A stretch of DNA of 64,000 nt from an uncultured Oscillospiraceae bacterium (GCA_934654755.1 CAKUGQ010000002.1:1-64000), one strand, 5' to 3'. Positions 7,175 through 18,564 are shown, numbered from the stretch's first letter. Numbers and translations: made by a program. The notes: generated by a model from the letters alone, not told the origin.

Positions 7175-7832
7175 GCCGGCGAAAATTCTTTACATCGGCG
7201 GAAGCGACATTCTGCCGCCGCCGTTGAGCGCCGCGGAGGAGCAGGCGCTTTTACAGCGCGCCGCCGACGGCGACGAAACGGCCAAAAGCCGCCTGATCGA
7301 GCGAAATCTGCGCCTGGTCGTGTTCATCGCGCGGCGCTTTGAGAACACGGGCGTCAACATTGAGGATCTGATTTCCATCGGCACGATCGGACTCATCAAA
7401 GCCATCTCGACCTTCCGCGCGGAAAAAAGCATCAAGCTGGCAACCTATGCCTCGCGCTGCATCGAAAATGAAATTCTGATGCATATCCGCAAGATCGCTT
7501 CGCAAAAAACCGAGGTCTCCCTTGACGAGCCGATCAATACCGATTACGACGGCAACGAGCTGCTGCTTTCGGACATTCTCGGCACGGACGGCGACGTCGT
7601 AATGCGCCCGATGGAGCAGGACGTCGAGCAGCAGCTTCTGCACGAGGCGCTCGCACGTCTGCCGGAGCGCGACCGGTATATCATCAGCCTGCGCTTCGGA
7701 CTGAACGGCGTTCCGGAACGAACCCAGAAGGAGGTGGCGGATCTGCTCGGCATTTCGCAGTCGTATATTTCGCGGCTGGAAAAGCGGATCATGCAGCGTC
7801 TGCGGCGCGAGCTTCTGCGGCAGGTGTCCTGA
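7131..7832 (+). CDS. sigE: RNA polymerase sporulation sigma factor SigE
   Basis: The 233-aa product is a sporulation sigma-70 factor. The pro-region lies in the first 20-30 residues, region 2 has RNLRLVVFIARRFENTG and DLISIGTIGLIKA, and region 4 has a helix-turn-helix (QKEVADLLGISQSYISRLEKR). It directs early mother-cell genes after SpoIIGA removes the pro-peptide. It starts within spoIIGA, so synthesis is coupled. Unlike in Bacillus, no sigG follows; rex comes next with its own promoter. Confidence 0.95.
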   Translation: MLKTITELLARLLHRPAKILYIGGSDILPPPLSAAEEQALLQRAADGDETAKSRLIERNLRLVVFIARRFENTGVNIEDLISIGTIGLIKAISTFRAEKSIKLATYASRCIENEILMHIRKIASQKTEVSLDEPINTDYDGNELLLSDILGTDGDVVMRPMEQDVEQQLLHEALARLPERDRYIISLRFGLNGVPERTQKEVADLLGISQSYISRLEKRIMQRLRRELLRQVS

Positions 7833-7840
7833 AAAAAAGA

Positions 7841-7869
7841 TTGCAAAACCCGGACGGATTTGATATAAT
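7841..7869 (+). promoter_or_regulatory. Promoter of rex
   Basis: TTGCAA (7841-7846), 17-bp spacer, TATAAT (7864-7869), about 45 bp before the rex start. Confidence 0.8.
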
Positions 7870-7914
7870 TACACTGAATATTCCGTTTGAAAAGCAACAG
7901 AAGGAGGGCCCAGT

Positions 7915-8553
7915 ATGGCGGGAACCACCATCTCAAAATCCGTGCTCAAGCGACTGCCGACCTACCTGTCCTATCTCAAGGCACTCGGACCGGACGCGCC
8001 CGAGCATATCTCCGCGACCACGCTGGCCGCCGCGCTCGGCATGGGCGAGGTGCAGGTGCGCAAGGATCTCGCGCTCGTCTCCGACGGCGGCCGTCCCAAG
8101 GTCGGCTATCGGCGCGAGCAGCTTATGGAAGATCTGGAGCAGTTTCTCGGCTACGATAACACGAACGACGCCGTGCTCATCGGCGCAGGCAAGCTCGGAC
8201 GCGCCCTGATGGGCTACAGCGGCTTTTCCGAATACGGGCTGAATATCGTCGCCGCATTCGACACAAACCCCGCCGCCGTCGGAACCGACGACAGCGGAAA
8301 GCCGGTTCTGCCCGTGTCGGAGCTGGAGCGTGTGTGCGCCGAGCGCCATGTGCTCATCGGCATCATCACCGTCCCCGCCGCGCACGCGCAGCAGGCGGCG
8401 GACCTGCTTGTGGTCAACGGCATCAAGGCCATCTGGAATTTTGCGCCCGCGCATCTGGATGTGCCGGACGACATTCTGGTACAGACGCAGAATATGGCGT
8501 CCTCTCTCGCGGTGCTGTCCAAGCACCTCTCGGCGCAGATCAAGGGCTTTTGA
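7915..8553 (+). CDS. rex: Redox-sensing transcriptional repressor Rex
   Basis: The 212-aa protein has an N-terminal winged helix (about 1-78, with EVQVRKDLALVS contacting DNA) and a Rossmann NAD(H)-binding domain starting VLIGAGKLG (about 88-96). Rex senses the NADH/NAD+ ratio and represses fermentation and respiration genes when NADH is low, binding TTGTGA-type palindromes. The ATG follows AGAAGGAGGG at good distance. It is a single gene with its own promoter, followed by a block of family A repeats. Confidence 0.95.
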   Translation: MAGTTISKSVLKRLPTYLSYLKALGPDAPEHISATTLAAALGMGEVQVRKDLALVSDGGRPKVGYRREQLMEDLEQFLGYDNTNDAVLIGAGKLGRALMGYSGFSEYGLNIVAAFDTNPAAVGTDDSGKPVLPVSELERVCAERHVLIGIITVPAAHAQQAADLLVVNGIKAIWNFAPAHLDVPDDILVQTQNMASSLAVLSKHLSAQIKGF

Positions 8554-8823
8554 GTCATTGCCGTGTCGTTACGAGGGCAGCAGGACCGATCGTTATTGTG
8601 AGAGCGGCAAAGCTGCCCGTGGCAATTTCAGGCATGTGTCATTGCGAGGCCACGCCGGTGGCCATGGCAATCTCCTGTACTGAAAACTGTCATTGCGAGA
8701 CCCCGAAGGGGTCGTGGCAATCTTGCGTCAGTCTCTGCATCAGATTGCCACGTCGGGCTTACGCCCTCCTCGCAATGACACGTTGCGGGAATACTGCGTC
8801 GCCTCGCTCCTTACAACGACACG
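8554..8823. repeat. Family A repeat cluster (rex-nth)
   Basis: At least four half-units. Those at about 8640 and 8691 carry the hairpins GCCACGCCGGTGGC and ACCCCGAAGGGGT between TCATTGCGAG and GGCAATCT. An inverted half (AGATTGCC...CTCGCAATGA) follows at 8742-8780. It fills the gap upstream of nth. Confidence 0.85.
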
Positions 8824-8875
8824 CGCACACCATTTCACCAAAAGCCGCGCCCGTCCGGGCGCGCGGGAGTCGCCC

Positions 8876-9511
8876 ATGCTACAGACAGAACCCATCCTTG
8901 CCGCGCTGGAAGCGCGCTATCCGGACGCGCTTTGCGCCCTGCACTACGAAAAGGACTATGAGCTGCTCATCGCCGTGCGCCTCTCGGCGCAGTGTACCGA
9001 CGCGCGGGTGAACCTTGTCACTCCGGCACTGTTCGCGCGTTTCCCCTCGCTCGAGGCCTTCGCCGAAGCGGAGGTTCCCGAGGTGGAGCGTTATATTCAC
9101 TCCTGCGGCTTTTTCCGCCAGAAGGCACAGGACATCGTCTCCACCTGCCGCATTCTGCGCGACGAATACGGCGGCCGTGTGCCGGACGATATGCAGGCGC
9201 TGCTGAGGCTGCCCGGCGTTGGGCGCAAGACGGCGAATCTGCTGCTCGGCGACCTCTACGGTCATGAGAGCTATGTCTGTGACACACACTGTATCCGTAT
9301 TGCCGGCCGCCTCGGCCTGACGGACGGCACGAAGGATCCCCTACGCGCGGAAATGCAGCTTCGCAAGGTGCTGCCGCCGGAAAAAAGCGGCGCCTTTTGC
9401 CACAGAATCGTGCTGTTCGGCCGCGAAATCTGCACGGCACGCAGCCCGAAATGCGGCGAATGCCCCTTGTGCACGCTCTGCCCAACATATGAGAAGCAGG
9501 CTCCCGCATAA
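8876..9511 (+). CDS. nth: Endonuclease III (DNA glycosylase/AP lyase)
   Basis: The 211-aa protein removes oxidised pyrimidines and cleaves the abasic site. Visible are the helix-hairpin-helix LPGVGRKTANLLLG (about 112-125) with catalytic K118, catalytic D136 in CDTHCIR, and a C-terminal 4Fe-4S ligand set C-x6-C-x2-C-x5-C. The frame is open 61 codons upstream, but that part encodes family A repeat DNA. ATG 8876, after GGGAG, gives the normal length. The stop codon lies in the loop of a strong terminator. Confidence 0.93.
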   Translation: MLQTEPILAALEARYPDALCALHYEKDYELLIAVRLSAQCTDARVNLVTPALFARFPSLEAFAEAEVPEVERYIHSCGFFRQKAQDIVSTCRILRDEYGGRVPDDMQALLRLPGVGRKTANLLLGDLYGHESYVCDTHCIRIAGRLGLTDGTKDPLRAEMQLRKVLPPEKSGAFCHRIVLFGREICTARSPKCGECPLCTLCPTYEKQAPA

Positions 9512-9525
9512 CGCGGGAGCCTGCT
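9495..9525 (+). terminator. Terminator overlapping the nth stop
   Basis: AGCAGGCTCCCGC and GCGGGAGCCTGCT form a 13-bp stem around a 5-nt loop containing the stop codon TAA. A TTCCTTTC tail follows. Confidence 0.85.
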
Positions 9526-9532
9526 TCCTTTC

Positions 9533-9994
9533 TGCGCGGCAATCTCGTGCACCGACGATTGTCATTGCGAGACTTGCGTTAGCAAGTTGTGGCAAGCTCC
9601 TGTAAAACCCAACTTCAGATTGCCGCGTCGCTTCGTTCCTTGCAATGACACGGGACACTCAAAGCCTTCCCCTTGAGGGGAAGGTGGCCGCGCAGCGGCC
9701 GGATGAGGTGTCCGCCGAAGGCGGCAGAAAGCCTCCCCTGTGCAATGGCCCAGGCCGCCTTCTCTTGCCCCTACGGGGCAATTCACCTTGGGGGAGGTGG
9801 CGAACAAAGTAAGCCGGAGGGGTTGCCGAAAAACGCAGCTTTCTATCCCCTCAGGCGCTACGCGCCAGCTCCCCTTGTGTCAAGGGGAGCCTTCTTCTGT
9901 CCTTGCGAGGCCACGCCGGTGGCCGTGGCAATCTCAAGCAGCGCGCTCTAAAGCCTTCCCCTTGAGGGGAAGCCCTGCCGCCGCTGCGCGGCAG
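9533..9994. repeat. Composite block of repeat families A, B and C
   Basis: Family A pair at 9535-9651 (hairpin ACTTGCGTTAGCAAGT) and a single half at 9899-9936. Family B at 9661-9727, with hairpin CTTCCCCTTGAGGGGAAG, and a fragment at 9950-9994. Family C at 9728-9891, which recurs at 16912-17142. It separates nth from the convergent HD gene. Confidence 0.85.
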
Positions 9995-10654
9995 TCACAG
10001 CATCCTCGTCTCGTTGATAATCAGCTCAAAACGCTGACCGAGGAAGGCCGCGGCGCTGCGGCAGAGCGTCATACGGGTCAGGAAGATTTCAAAATAATCC
10101 ATCACGGCACAGATCTCCGTATCGATGCGCAGGCGCAGAACAATATAGCCCTCGCCGGGCAGGACGTCCAACGACGAATCCACAACGGCATAGTTTACGC
10201 GGTCATGGATATCGAAGTCGCGGTCGCGCGGGGTACGCACGCGGCTGCGGCGCACGTCGCTCTTATCGGCAAGGATGAGCGCCGCACTGAGCGGCGTAAC
10301 GGCGGCGGCCGTCTTTTCGTCGTGATTTCCGATGGCAGTGATGATTGCGGCGGCCTCCTTCGGCTCCATGCCGCGCCGCAGCAGAATGTCGTGCGCCAGC
10401 AGCGCGCCGGAAAGCGCATGGTTGACGCGGTTAATGGCGTTGCCCATATCGTGCAGCAATCCGGCGATACGCGCCAGCTCAACGGTCCGCGCATCGTAAC
10501 CGAGCTTTTCCAGCACCTCGCCCGCGACCTTCGCCGTCAGGCAGACATGGCCGTAGCCATGGTCGGTAAAGCCCAGTACACCAAGCGCCTCATTGCCCGC
10601 TTCGATCAGCGCGCAGACATTCGGGTCATTCCTCAGGTCATCGTAACAAATCAT
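9995..10654 (-). CDS. HD-domain phosphohydrolase
   Basis: The 219-aa protein carries an HD superfamily metal site: H in TDHGYGH, HD in AGLLHDMGNAINR, a further H in IGNHDE and D in LILADKSDVRR. HD proteins hydrolyse phosphate esters of nucleotides or second messengers. The substrate cannot be told here. It starts 9 bp after the stop of the P-type ATPase on the same strand, so it is co-transcribed with it. Its end touches repeat block 9533-9994. A link to ion transport is only suggested by the operon. Confidence 0.85.
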   Translation of the reverse strand: MICYDDLRNDPNVCALIEAGNEALGVLGFTDHGYGHVCLTAKVAGEVLEKLGYDARTVELARIAGLLHDMGNAINRVNHALSGALLAHDILLRRGMEPKEAAAIITAIGNHDEKTAAAVTPLSAALILADKSDVRRSRVRTPRDRDFDIHDRVNYAVVDSSLDVLPGEGYIVLRLRIDTEICAVMDYFEIFLTRMTLCRSAAAFLGQRFELIINETRML

Positions 10655-10663
10655 ATATTTCTC

Positions 10664-13330
<2,667 letters not shown>

Positions 13331-13345
13331 GTGCATTCCTCCCAT

Positions 13346-13641
13346 GCGTATATGCGGCTTCGCCGCGATTTGTAACTTACATCATAATATACTCTCCGCC
13401 GAAACGCAAGATTTTCCCGCATTTTACGGAAAATTTTACACACGGCCCAGGCAGCCCTGTCATCGCAGGAGGAGGTCATTGCAAGGACGGCAGGAACAAT
13501 ATGTCATTGCGAGACTTGCGCCAGCAAGTCGTGGCAATCTCCTGTAAGACCCTGTATTTTTCATCTCCGGCGGAAATCGACGAATGATTTCCCCGCAGCC
13601 GGCATAGAATGGATGGAAATAGACACGAGGAGGTGTTTGCC
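13346..13641. repeat. Intergenic spacer with family A repeat at 13459-13553
   Basis: The repeat holds a degenerate half (GTCATTGCAAGGACGG) and a typical half with hairpin ACTTGCGCCAGCAAGT, ending in GGCAATCTCC. The remainder carries the ATPase leader and a possible TAGAAT -10 for the mini-gene near 13610. Confidence 0.7.
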
Positions 13642-13713
13642 ATGCCAAAGGATGAGGGCGATATTGACGATCTGATTTTCGGCGACGAGGATTCCGGCAT
13701 TTCCGAACGCTGA
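13642..13713 (+). CDS. 23-aa acidic mini-protein upstream of dnaA
   Basis: ATG 13642 follows GAGGAGGTG at good spacing and opens a 23-codon frame ending at TGA 13711-13713, immediately followed by a strong terminator. Ten of 23 residues are Asp or Glu (core DIDDLIFGDED). The ribosome site, short frame and tight terminator together look like a genuine small gene. I do not recognise the family. The position 190 bp upstream of dnaA makes a role in origin biology possible but unproven. It could also be a leader peptide. Confidence 0.55.
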   Translation: MPKDEGDIDDLIFGDEDSGISER

Positions 13714-13741
13714 GGCTTCCCTTCGGGGAAGCCGTTTTTTT
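13714..13741 (+). terminator. Terminator after the mini-gene
   Basis: GGCTTCCC-ttcg-GGGAAGCC, an 8-bp stem with a UUCG tetraloop, followed by G and eight T residues. It isolates dnaA from upstream transcription. Confidence 0.9.
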
Positions 13742-13835
13742 TATTCTGCGGCGGATCCTTGTTTTATATTTTTCCGAACGTGTTGCATGAAACGCGGCAA
13801 TTTCAAAGGAAATTGTATTTAATAATGTATAGACC

Positions 13836-13864
13836 TTGCTTTTACAGCAGGTTTGTGTTATAAT
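13836..13864 (+). promoter_or_regulatory. Promoter of dnaA
   Basis: TTGCTT (13836-13841), 17-bp spacer, TATAAT (13859-13864), 38 bp before dnaA. No perfect DnaA box is seen between 13742 and 13902, so autorepression through such a box is not obvious. Confidence 0.8.
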
Positions 13865-13902
13865 TTATTCGGATTTGTGTCACTATCTGAAAGGAGACGG
13901 CT

Positions 13903-15213
13903 ATGTATTCCAACGCCTTTGTCTGGTCGCGCGTGCTGAACTACATGGAACAGCATTCCCCTGCGGCGGCCGTCGCGTCATTCTTCGACGACGCCGAGCT
14001 GATCGAGCTCAGTGAGAAGAAAATGGTGGTCTATTCCCCCTCGGCCTTCCGCAAGGAGGTCATCGAAAACCGTTATGCCCCGATCATTCTCGACGCCATG
14101 CGTGAGCTGTATCAGACGGAGCCGGAGCTTGTCGTGCTCGATGAGGACGAATATGCTACCTTCTCCGCCGGAAAGCAGCGCACGGATTACATCAAGTTCA
14201 ATTCACAGTACACCTTCGATTCCTTCGTGGTCGGCTCGTCGAACCAGCACGCCTTCTCCGCGGCGGTTGCCGTGGCGGAGGAGCGCACACGCGCCTATAA
14301 CCCGCTGTTTATCTACGGCCAGTCCGGTCTCGGCAAGACGCATCTGCTCTATGCCATTGCAAACCATATCCAGCAGCATCACCCGGACTACAACATTGTT
14401 TATATCAAGGGCGATCAGTTCATCAACGAGTTTATGGAAGCGCTGCGTATCGGCAAAAACTTCGAGTTCCGTGAAAAATACCGCAACGCCGACCTGTTTC
14501 TCGTGGACGATATTCAGTTTATTGCGGGAAAGGAATCCACACAGGAGGAATTCTTCCATACCTTCAACACGCTCTATGAGAGCCACCGGCAAATCGTCCT
14601 GACAAGCGACCGCGTACCGAGCGATATGCTGCGGCTGGAGGATCGGCTGCGCACACGCTTTGAATGGGGTCTGATTGCGGATATTCAGCCGCCCGATTTT
14701 GAAACGCGCTGGGCAATTACAAAGAATAAGGCGCTTTCGCTCGGTCTGGAGCTGCCGGATACCGTGTGCGATTACATCGCAGAAAACATCACCAACAACG
14801 TTCGCCAGCTTGAAGGTACGGTCAATAAAATCAAGGCCTACCACGATCTGGAGGGTATGCCGCTCGATATTCCGAACGTTTCACGCGCCATCAAGGATAT
14901 GTTCAAGGGCAAGGCGGCCAGCCTGCCGACGCCGGAGCTGGTGATTGCCGAGGTTTGCCGCTTCTATTCCATCGATCAGAGTGTGCTGCGCGGCACACAG
15001 AAAAACAAGGGCACAGCCGAGGCACGACAGGTCGCCATGTATCTGATACGTAAAATGACCAATCTTTCCCTGCCGGATATTGCAAGAGAGTTTGGCAAGA
15101 ATCATACCACCGTGCTGTATGCCATCCGCCGCGTGGAGGATGAGCTGCATTCCTCCGGCGGTCTGACGGATAATATCCGCGACATTACCGCAAATATCAA
15201 CGCCAAGCTCTGA
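13903..15213 (+). CDS. dnaA: Chromosomal replication initiator protein DnaA
   Basis: The 436-aa initiator has N-terminal domain I (about 1-75), a short linker, AAA+ domain III with Walker A GQSGLGKT (139-146) and Walker B LFLVDDIQF, and domain IV with the DNA-binding helix-turn-helix (LPDIAREFGKNHTTVLYAIRR, about 388-408). It binds the boxes between dnaA and dnaN and opens the origin. The ATG follows GAAAGGAGA. It is somewhat shorter than Bacillus DnaA because of a short domain II. Confidence 0.98.
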   Translation: MYSNAFVWSRVLNYMEQHSPAAAVASFFDDAELIELSEKKMVVYSPSAFRKEVIENRYAPIILDAMRELYQTEPELVVLDEDEYATFSAGKQRTDYIKFNSQYTFDSFVVGSSNQHAFSAAVAVAEERTRAYNPLFIYGQSGLGKTHLLYAIANHIQQHHPDYNIVYIKGDQFINEFMEALRIGKNFEFREKYRNADLFLVDDIQFIAGKESTQEEFFHTFNTLYESHRQIVLTSDRVPSDMLRLEDRLRTRFEWGLIADIQPPDFETRWAITKNKALSLGLELPDTVCDYIAENITNNVRQLEGTVNKIKAYHDLEGMPLDIPNVSRAIKDMFKGKAASLPTPELVIAEVCRFYSIDQSVLRGTQKNKGTAEARQVAMYLIRKMTNLSLPDIAREFGKNHTTVLYAIRRVEDELHSSGGLTDNIRDITANINAKL

Positions 15214-15219
15214 CGATAT

Positions 15220-15395
15220 GTCATTGCAAGACCCTGAAGGGGTCGCGGCAATCTTCTGCACCGACGCACGTCATTGCGAGACTTGCGTCAGCAAGTCGTG
15301 GCAATCTCTTGTAAGACTTAACTTTAGATTGCCACGTCGCTACGCTCCTCGCAATGACATGACGGGTGTGCCGCGTCGCTCCGCTCCTCACATTG
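15220..15395. repeat. Family A repeats between dnaA and oriC
   Basis: Half-units carry hairpins ACCCTGAAGGGGT (about 15230) and ACTTGCGTCAGCAAGT (about 15280), then the inverted half AGATTGCC...CTCGCAATGACA and a degenerate inverted end at 15370-15395. Confidence 0.85.
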
Positions 15396-15650
15396 ACTTG
15401 TCACAGCGCGTCGGCTGCTCTCTGAAGCGCGGCGGATCCATCCACAGCCGCCTGTGCAATGTGCAGACATTTTCTGTGCATAACCGGAACAAACGTTTTT
15501 TGAAACCCCGGCCTGTGAAAAACCCGAAAATTTCTGCACAGACCGTAAACGGCGAAATCCCTTGCGCCGCAAGGCTTTTCGCATATCTATGCACATAAGT
15601 TATTACTACTGTCAATACTATAATTATCCTTCCTTTCTATTATAGAAAGG
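15396..15650. other. oriC: Chromosomal replication origin (oriC)
   Basis: This dnaA-dnaN spacer holds a perfect DnaA box on the minus strand (TTATGCACA, 15475-15483), near-boxes at 15514-15522 (TTTTTCACA, minus), 15587-15595 (CTATGCACA) and 15438-15446 (CCATCCACA), and an AT-rich stretch at 15596-15645. Just right of the last box the triplets TTA-TTA-CTA-CTG (15600-15611) resemble the DnaA-trio element that guides strand opening. Position, boxes and AT-rich part together make oriC the clear reading. Confidence 0.88.
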
Positions 15651-15670
15651 TGAAAGAAAGGCTGATGAAA

Positions 15671-16774
15671 ATGAAGTTCACCTGTGAAAAGGCGCTGCTT
15701 GTTTCCGCGCTGTCCGTTGCCGGACGTACCGTTGCGCAGAGAAGTACCATTCCCTGTCTGGAAGGCGTTTTGCTGCGGGCATCGGACGGTCTGGAGCTGA
15801 CGGGCTACAATCTGGAAACCGGGATTACCGTCAGCATCGGCGCGGATGTCTCCGAGCCGGGCGAGTGTGTGATGCCCGCCAGACTTTTTGCCGATATCGT
15901 GCGTAAAATGCCGGACGACGAAATTACCGTCACCGTTGACGAGCGGCTGCAGGTGTCCGTAAAGGGCGGCGTTTCCGCATTCCGCATTACCGCGATGAAT
16001 GCGGATGATTTTCCCGAGCTTCCGGAGGTTCGCGCCGAGCAGGGAATACGGCTGCCGCAGAGCGTATTGCGCGAGATGATCGGCGGTTCTATTTTCTCCG
16101 TGTCGGACAACCCTGCCCGTCCGATCCTGACGGGCTGCCTGTTTGAGATTGAAAACGACTCGCTCACCGTCGTTGCGGTCGATTCCTTCCGCCTGGCGCG
16201 GCGCACCTGGCATTCGGAGAAAACACTCGGCCAGAGTCAGCGTTTCGTTGTGCCTGCGGCCAGTCTTCGCGAGGTGGAAAAGATTCTTCAGGATACGGAC
16301 GAGCCGGTCGTGCTCAGCGCCGGTATCCGCCATATCAGCTTCCGCATCGGCGAAGCCACGCTGGTCTGCCGTCTGCTCGACGGCGAGTTCCTGAACTGGC
16401 GCGGCGCAATGCCGAAGTCGCACAATATTGTGCTGACGGTGCGTGTGGCGGATCTGATCGCCTCCCTTGAGCGCGTCAGCCTGATCGTCTCCGACAAAGC
16501 CAAAAGCCCCGTCCGCTTCCTGTTCGGAGCCGATCGCGCCGAGCTGCGCACGCAGAATACCGTCGGCTCTGCCTTTGACGTCTGCCCCGTGGCGGGCAAC
16601 GGCGGGGAGCTGGAGATCGGCTTCGATGCGCGTTATCTGCTGGATGCGCTGCGTGCCGTGCCCTCCGATGAGGTAACGCTCGAGCTGCAAAACGGCCTGA
16701 GTGCCGTCGTGCTTACCCCCACGGACGATAAAACCGATTTTGCATATATGATCCTGCCGGTGAGGTTACGATAA
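15671..16774 (+). CDS. dnaN: DNA polymerase III subunit beta (sliding clamp)
   Basis: The 367-aa clamp encircles DNA and tethers polymerase III. The start MKFTCEKALLVSALSVAGRT, the three repeated clamp domains and the C-terminal VVLTPTDDKTDFAYMILPVRL are typical. Upstream in-frame starts exist (GTG 15650, ATG 15665), but ATG 15671 has the best distance from AAAGAAAGG and the family's normal N-terminus. It is the first gene right of oriC. Confidence 0.96.
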   Translation: MKFTCEKALLVSALSVAGRTVAQRSTIPCLEGVLLRASDGLELTGYNLETGITVSIGADVSEPGECVMPARLFADIVRKMPDDEITVTVDERLQVSVKGGVSAFRITAMNADDFPELPEVRAEQGIRLPQSVLREMIGGSIFSVSDNPARPILTGCLFEIENDSLTVVAVDSFRLARRTWHSEKTLGQSQRFVVPAASLREVEKILQDTDEPVVLSAGIRHISFRIGEATLVCRLLDGEFLNWRGAMPKSHNIVLTVRVADLIASLERVSLIVSDKAKSPVRFLFGADRAELRTQNTVGSAFDVCPVAGNGGELEIGFDARYLLDALRAVPSDEVTLELQNGLSAVVLTPTDDKTDFAYMILPVRLR

Positions 16775-16787
16775 AAGCAAATAAAAC

Positions 16788-17163
16788 GTCATTACGAGAG
16801 CGGCAGCCCTGTCATTGCGAGACTTGCGCCAGCAAGTCGTGGCAATCTTATGTACCCGCTGTCATTGCGAGGGCGGCTTTGCCGCCCGTTGCAATCTCAT
16901 GTGCCGCACCTAAGGCCTCCCCTGTGCAATGGCCCAGGCCACCTTCTCTTGCCCCTACGGGGCAATTCACCTTGGGGGAGGTGGTCAGCCGCAGGCTGAC
17001 CGGAGGGGTTGCAAAAAAACGCAGCTTTCTATCCCCCCAGTCAGCTTCGCTGACAGCCCATCTCCGCGCCAAGAGCCACCGCTGCGCGGCGGTTGCGCTT
17101 CGAAACGCGCCTGCGGGCGCAGCCATTGACACAAGGGGAGCCTTGACGGAGTGGCAATCTCCC
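16788..17163. repeat. Repeat block A plus C between dnaN and yaaA
   Basis: Family A halves at 16788-16908 carry hairpins ACTTGCGCCAGCAAGT and GGCGGCTTTGCCGCC. Family C at 16912-17142 repeats 9728-9891 closely over its first 70 bp, then with replaced hairpins and an extra internal insertion. A final GTGGCAATCT half-end lies near 17150. Confidence 0.85.
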
Positions 17164-17223
17164 GTTAAATCCCCGCTTACTCTTACAATAAAAGCAAATT
17201 CGCTCGTTACAAGGAAGTCAAAT

Positions 17224-17472
17224 ATGAAAGTTACAGTTCATCGCGTTGCAATCCGGCCGTTGGTGGTCGATATTACAACGGAATTTATTAAGCTCGAAAG
17301 CTTTCTGAAGCTGGCGAATGCCGTCGGCTCCGGCGGCGAGGCCAAGCTACGCATTCAGGGCGGTGAGGTCGCCGTCAATGGGGAAATCTGTACCATGCGC
17401 GGGAAAAAGCTCGTTCCGGGCGATGTCGTGACGCTGGACGAGAAACGTTACGAAGTAAATAATGCAAATTAA
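17224..17472 (+). CDS. yaaA: S4-domain RNA-binding protein YaaA
   Basis: An 82-aa S4-like RNA-binding protein: KLESFLKLANAVGSGGEAK, IQGGEVAVNGEICTMRGKKL and VPGDVVTLDEKRYEV form the S4 fold. It is the usual small gene between dnaN and recF in Firmicutes and is linked to ribosome assembly in some. The frame is open far upstream only through repeat DNA. ATG 17224, after AAGGAAG, is the right start. The end overlaps recF by 11 bp. Confidence 0.92.
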   Translation: MKVTVHRVAIRPLVVDITTEFIKLESFLKLANAVGSGGEAKLRIQGGEVAVNGEICTMRGKKLVPGDVVTLDEKRYEVNNAN

Positions 17473-18559
17473 CTCGTTATATCTGCGCGGATTTCGGAAT
17501 TATTCCGAGGCGCAGGCCGATTTTGTCCCGGGTGTGAACCTGTTGATCGGCGACAATGCCAACGGAAAGACAAATCTGCTGGAGGCCATCGGCTATCTGT
17601 GTACCGGCCGCTCGTTCCGCACGCGCCGCGAGGCGGAGCTTCTGCGATTTGACGCGGAATTTGCCGAGCTGAGCGCCCGCGTATTTGCGCAGGAGCGCGA
17701 GCAGGAGCTGCGCGCCGTGCTGTTTTCCGGCCGCCAACCGAGGCAGCTCTGGCTCTCCGGCGTCAGGCAGAAAACCGCCGCGCAGTTTACGGGCGTATTA
17801 AAATCCGTGCTGTTCTGCCCGGAGGATTTGCAGGTGCTCCGGCGGGGCGCGGCGCAAAGACGCCGGCTGCTGGACGATGTGATCTGTCAGCTCCGGCCGA
17901 ATTACGCTGCCGCATTGGCCGAATACGGCCGTGTGCTGGAGCAGAAAAGCGCAGTACTGCGTGAGCGGTTGGAGTCGTACCGCGCGCTGCTGCCGGATTA
18001 CAACGCGCGTATGGCACAGCTCGGCGCGCTGCTCATCTCTTACCGTGCACGCTTTCTTCAGGCGCTGGCCGAACCGGCCGCCGCATTCCACCACGATTTT
18101 TCCGGCGGAAAAGAAAACTTAACATTACAGTATCAGACGGTTTCGACCGTCTGTGACCCCTTTGCTTCCACCGCAGAGCTGACGCAGGCGCTCGCCGAGC
18201 ATCAACAGACGCACGCCCGCGCGGAATGGGACAGCGGTCAGTGTCTCTCCGGGCCGCACCGAGACGATTTTCTCGCCGCGCTCAACGGGCTTCCCGTGGC
18301 ACAGTTTGCCTCGCAGGGACAGACGCGCACGGCATCCATCAGTCTGAAGCTGGCGGAGCGCGAGCTGATCCGCCGCGACTGCGGCGAGGAGCCGCTGCTT
18401 CTGCTGGACGACGTCCTGAGTGAGCTGGACGCCGCGCGGCAGGATTTTGTGCTCAACCGCCTCGGCGGCGGGCAGATCTTTATCACCTGCTGCGAAACCG
18501 ACCGATTGACGAAGCTGGGAAAAACCTTCCGCATCGAAAACGGAAGAATTTTGGAGTAA
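17462..18559 (+). CDS. recF: DNA replication and repair protein RecF
   Basis: The 365-aa SMC-like ATPase helps load RecA at gaps. It has Walker A GDNANGKTN (30-38), signature region LSGPHRDDF, and Walker B LLLLDDVLSELD near the C-terminus. It starts within yaaA and lies 5 bp before remB, so it belongs to the dnaN-yaaA-recF-remB-gyrB arrangement. Confidence 0.96.
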   Translation: MQINSLYLRGFRNYSEAQADFVPGVNLLIGDNANGKTNLLEAIGYLCTGRSFRTRREAELLRFDAEFAELSARVFAQEREQELRAVLFSGRQPRQLWLSGVRQKTAAQFTGVLKSVLFCPEDLQVLRRGAAQRRRLLDDVICQLRPNYAAALAEYGRVLEQKSAVLRERLESYRALLPDYNARMAQLGALLISYRARFLQALAEPAAAFHHDFSGGKENLTLQYQTVSTVCDPFASTAELTQALAEHQQTHARAEWDSGQCLSGPHRDDFLAALNGLPVAQFASQGQTRTASISLKLAERELIRRDCGEEPLLLLDDVLSELDAARQDFVLNRLGGGQIFITCCETDRLTKLGKTFRIENGRILE

Positions 18560-18564
18560 TTGCA

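Noticed and set aside
7833..7914. sigG expected after sigE
   Set aside because: Only a promoter and the rex leader lie here. sigG is not part of this operon in the window.
8693..8875. Extended N-terminus of endonuclease III
   Set aside because: The extra 61 codons translate family A repeat DNA. The internal ATG at 8876 matches the family start and length.
9533..9994. Insertion sequence in the repeat blocks
   Set aside because: No transposase frame or target-site duplication could be seen. The blocks are too short for an autonomous element; a non-autonomous origin remains possible.
16879..17223. Extended N-terminus of YaaA
   Set aside because: The frame runs through repeat C. The S4 protein begins normally at ATG 17224 after AAGGAAG.
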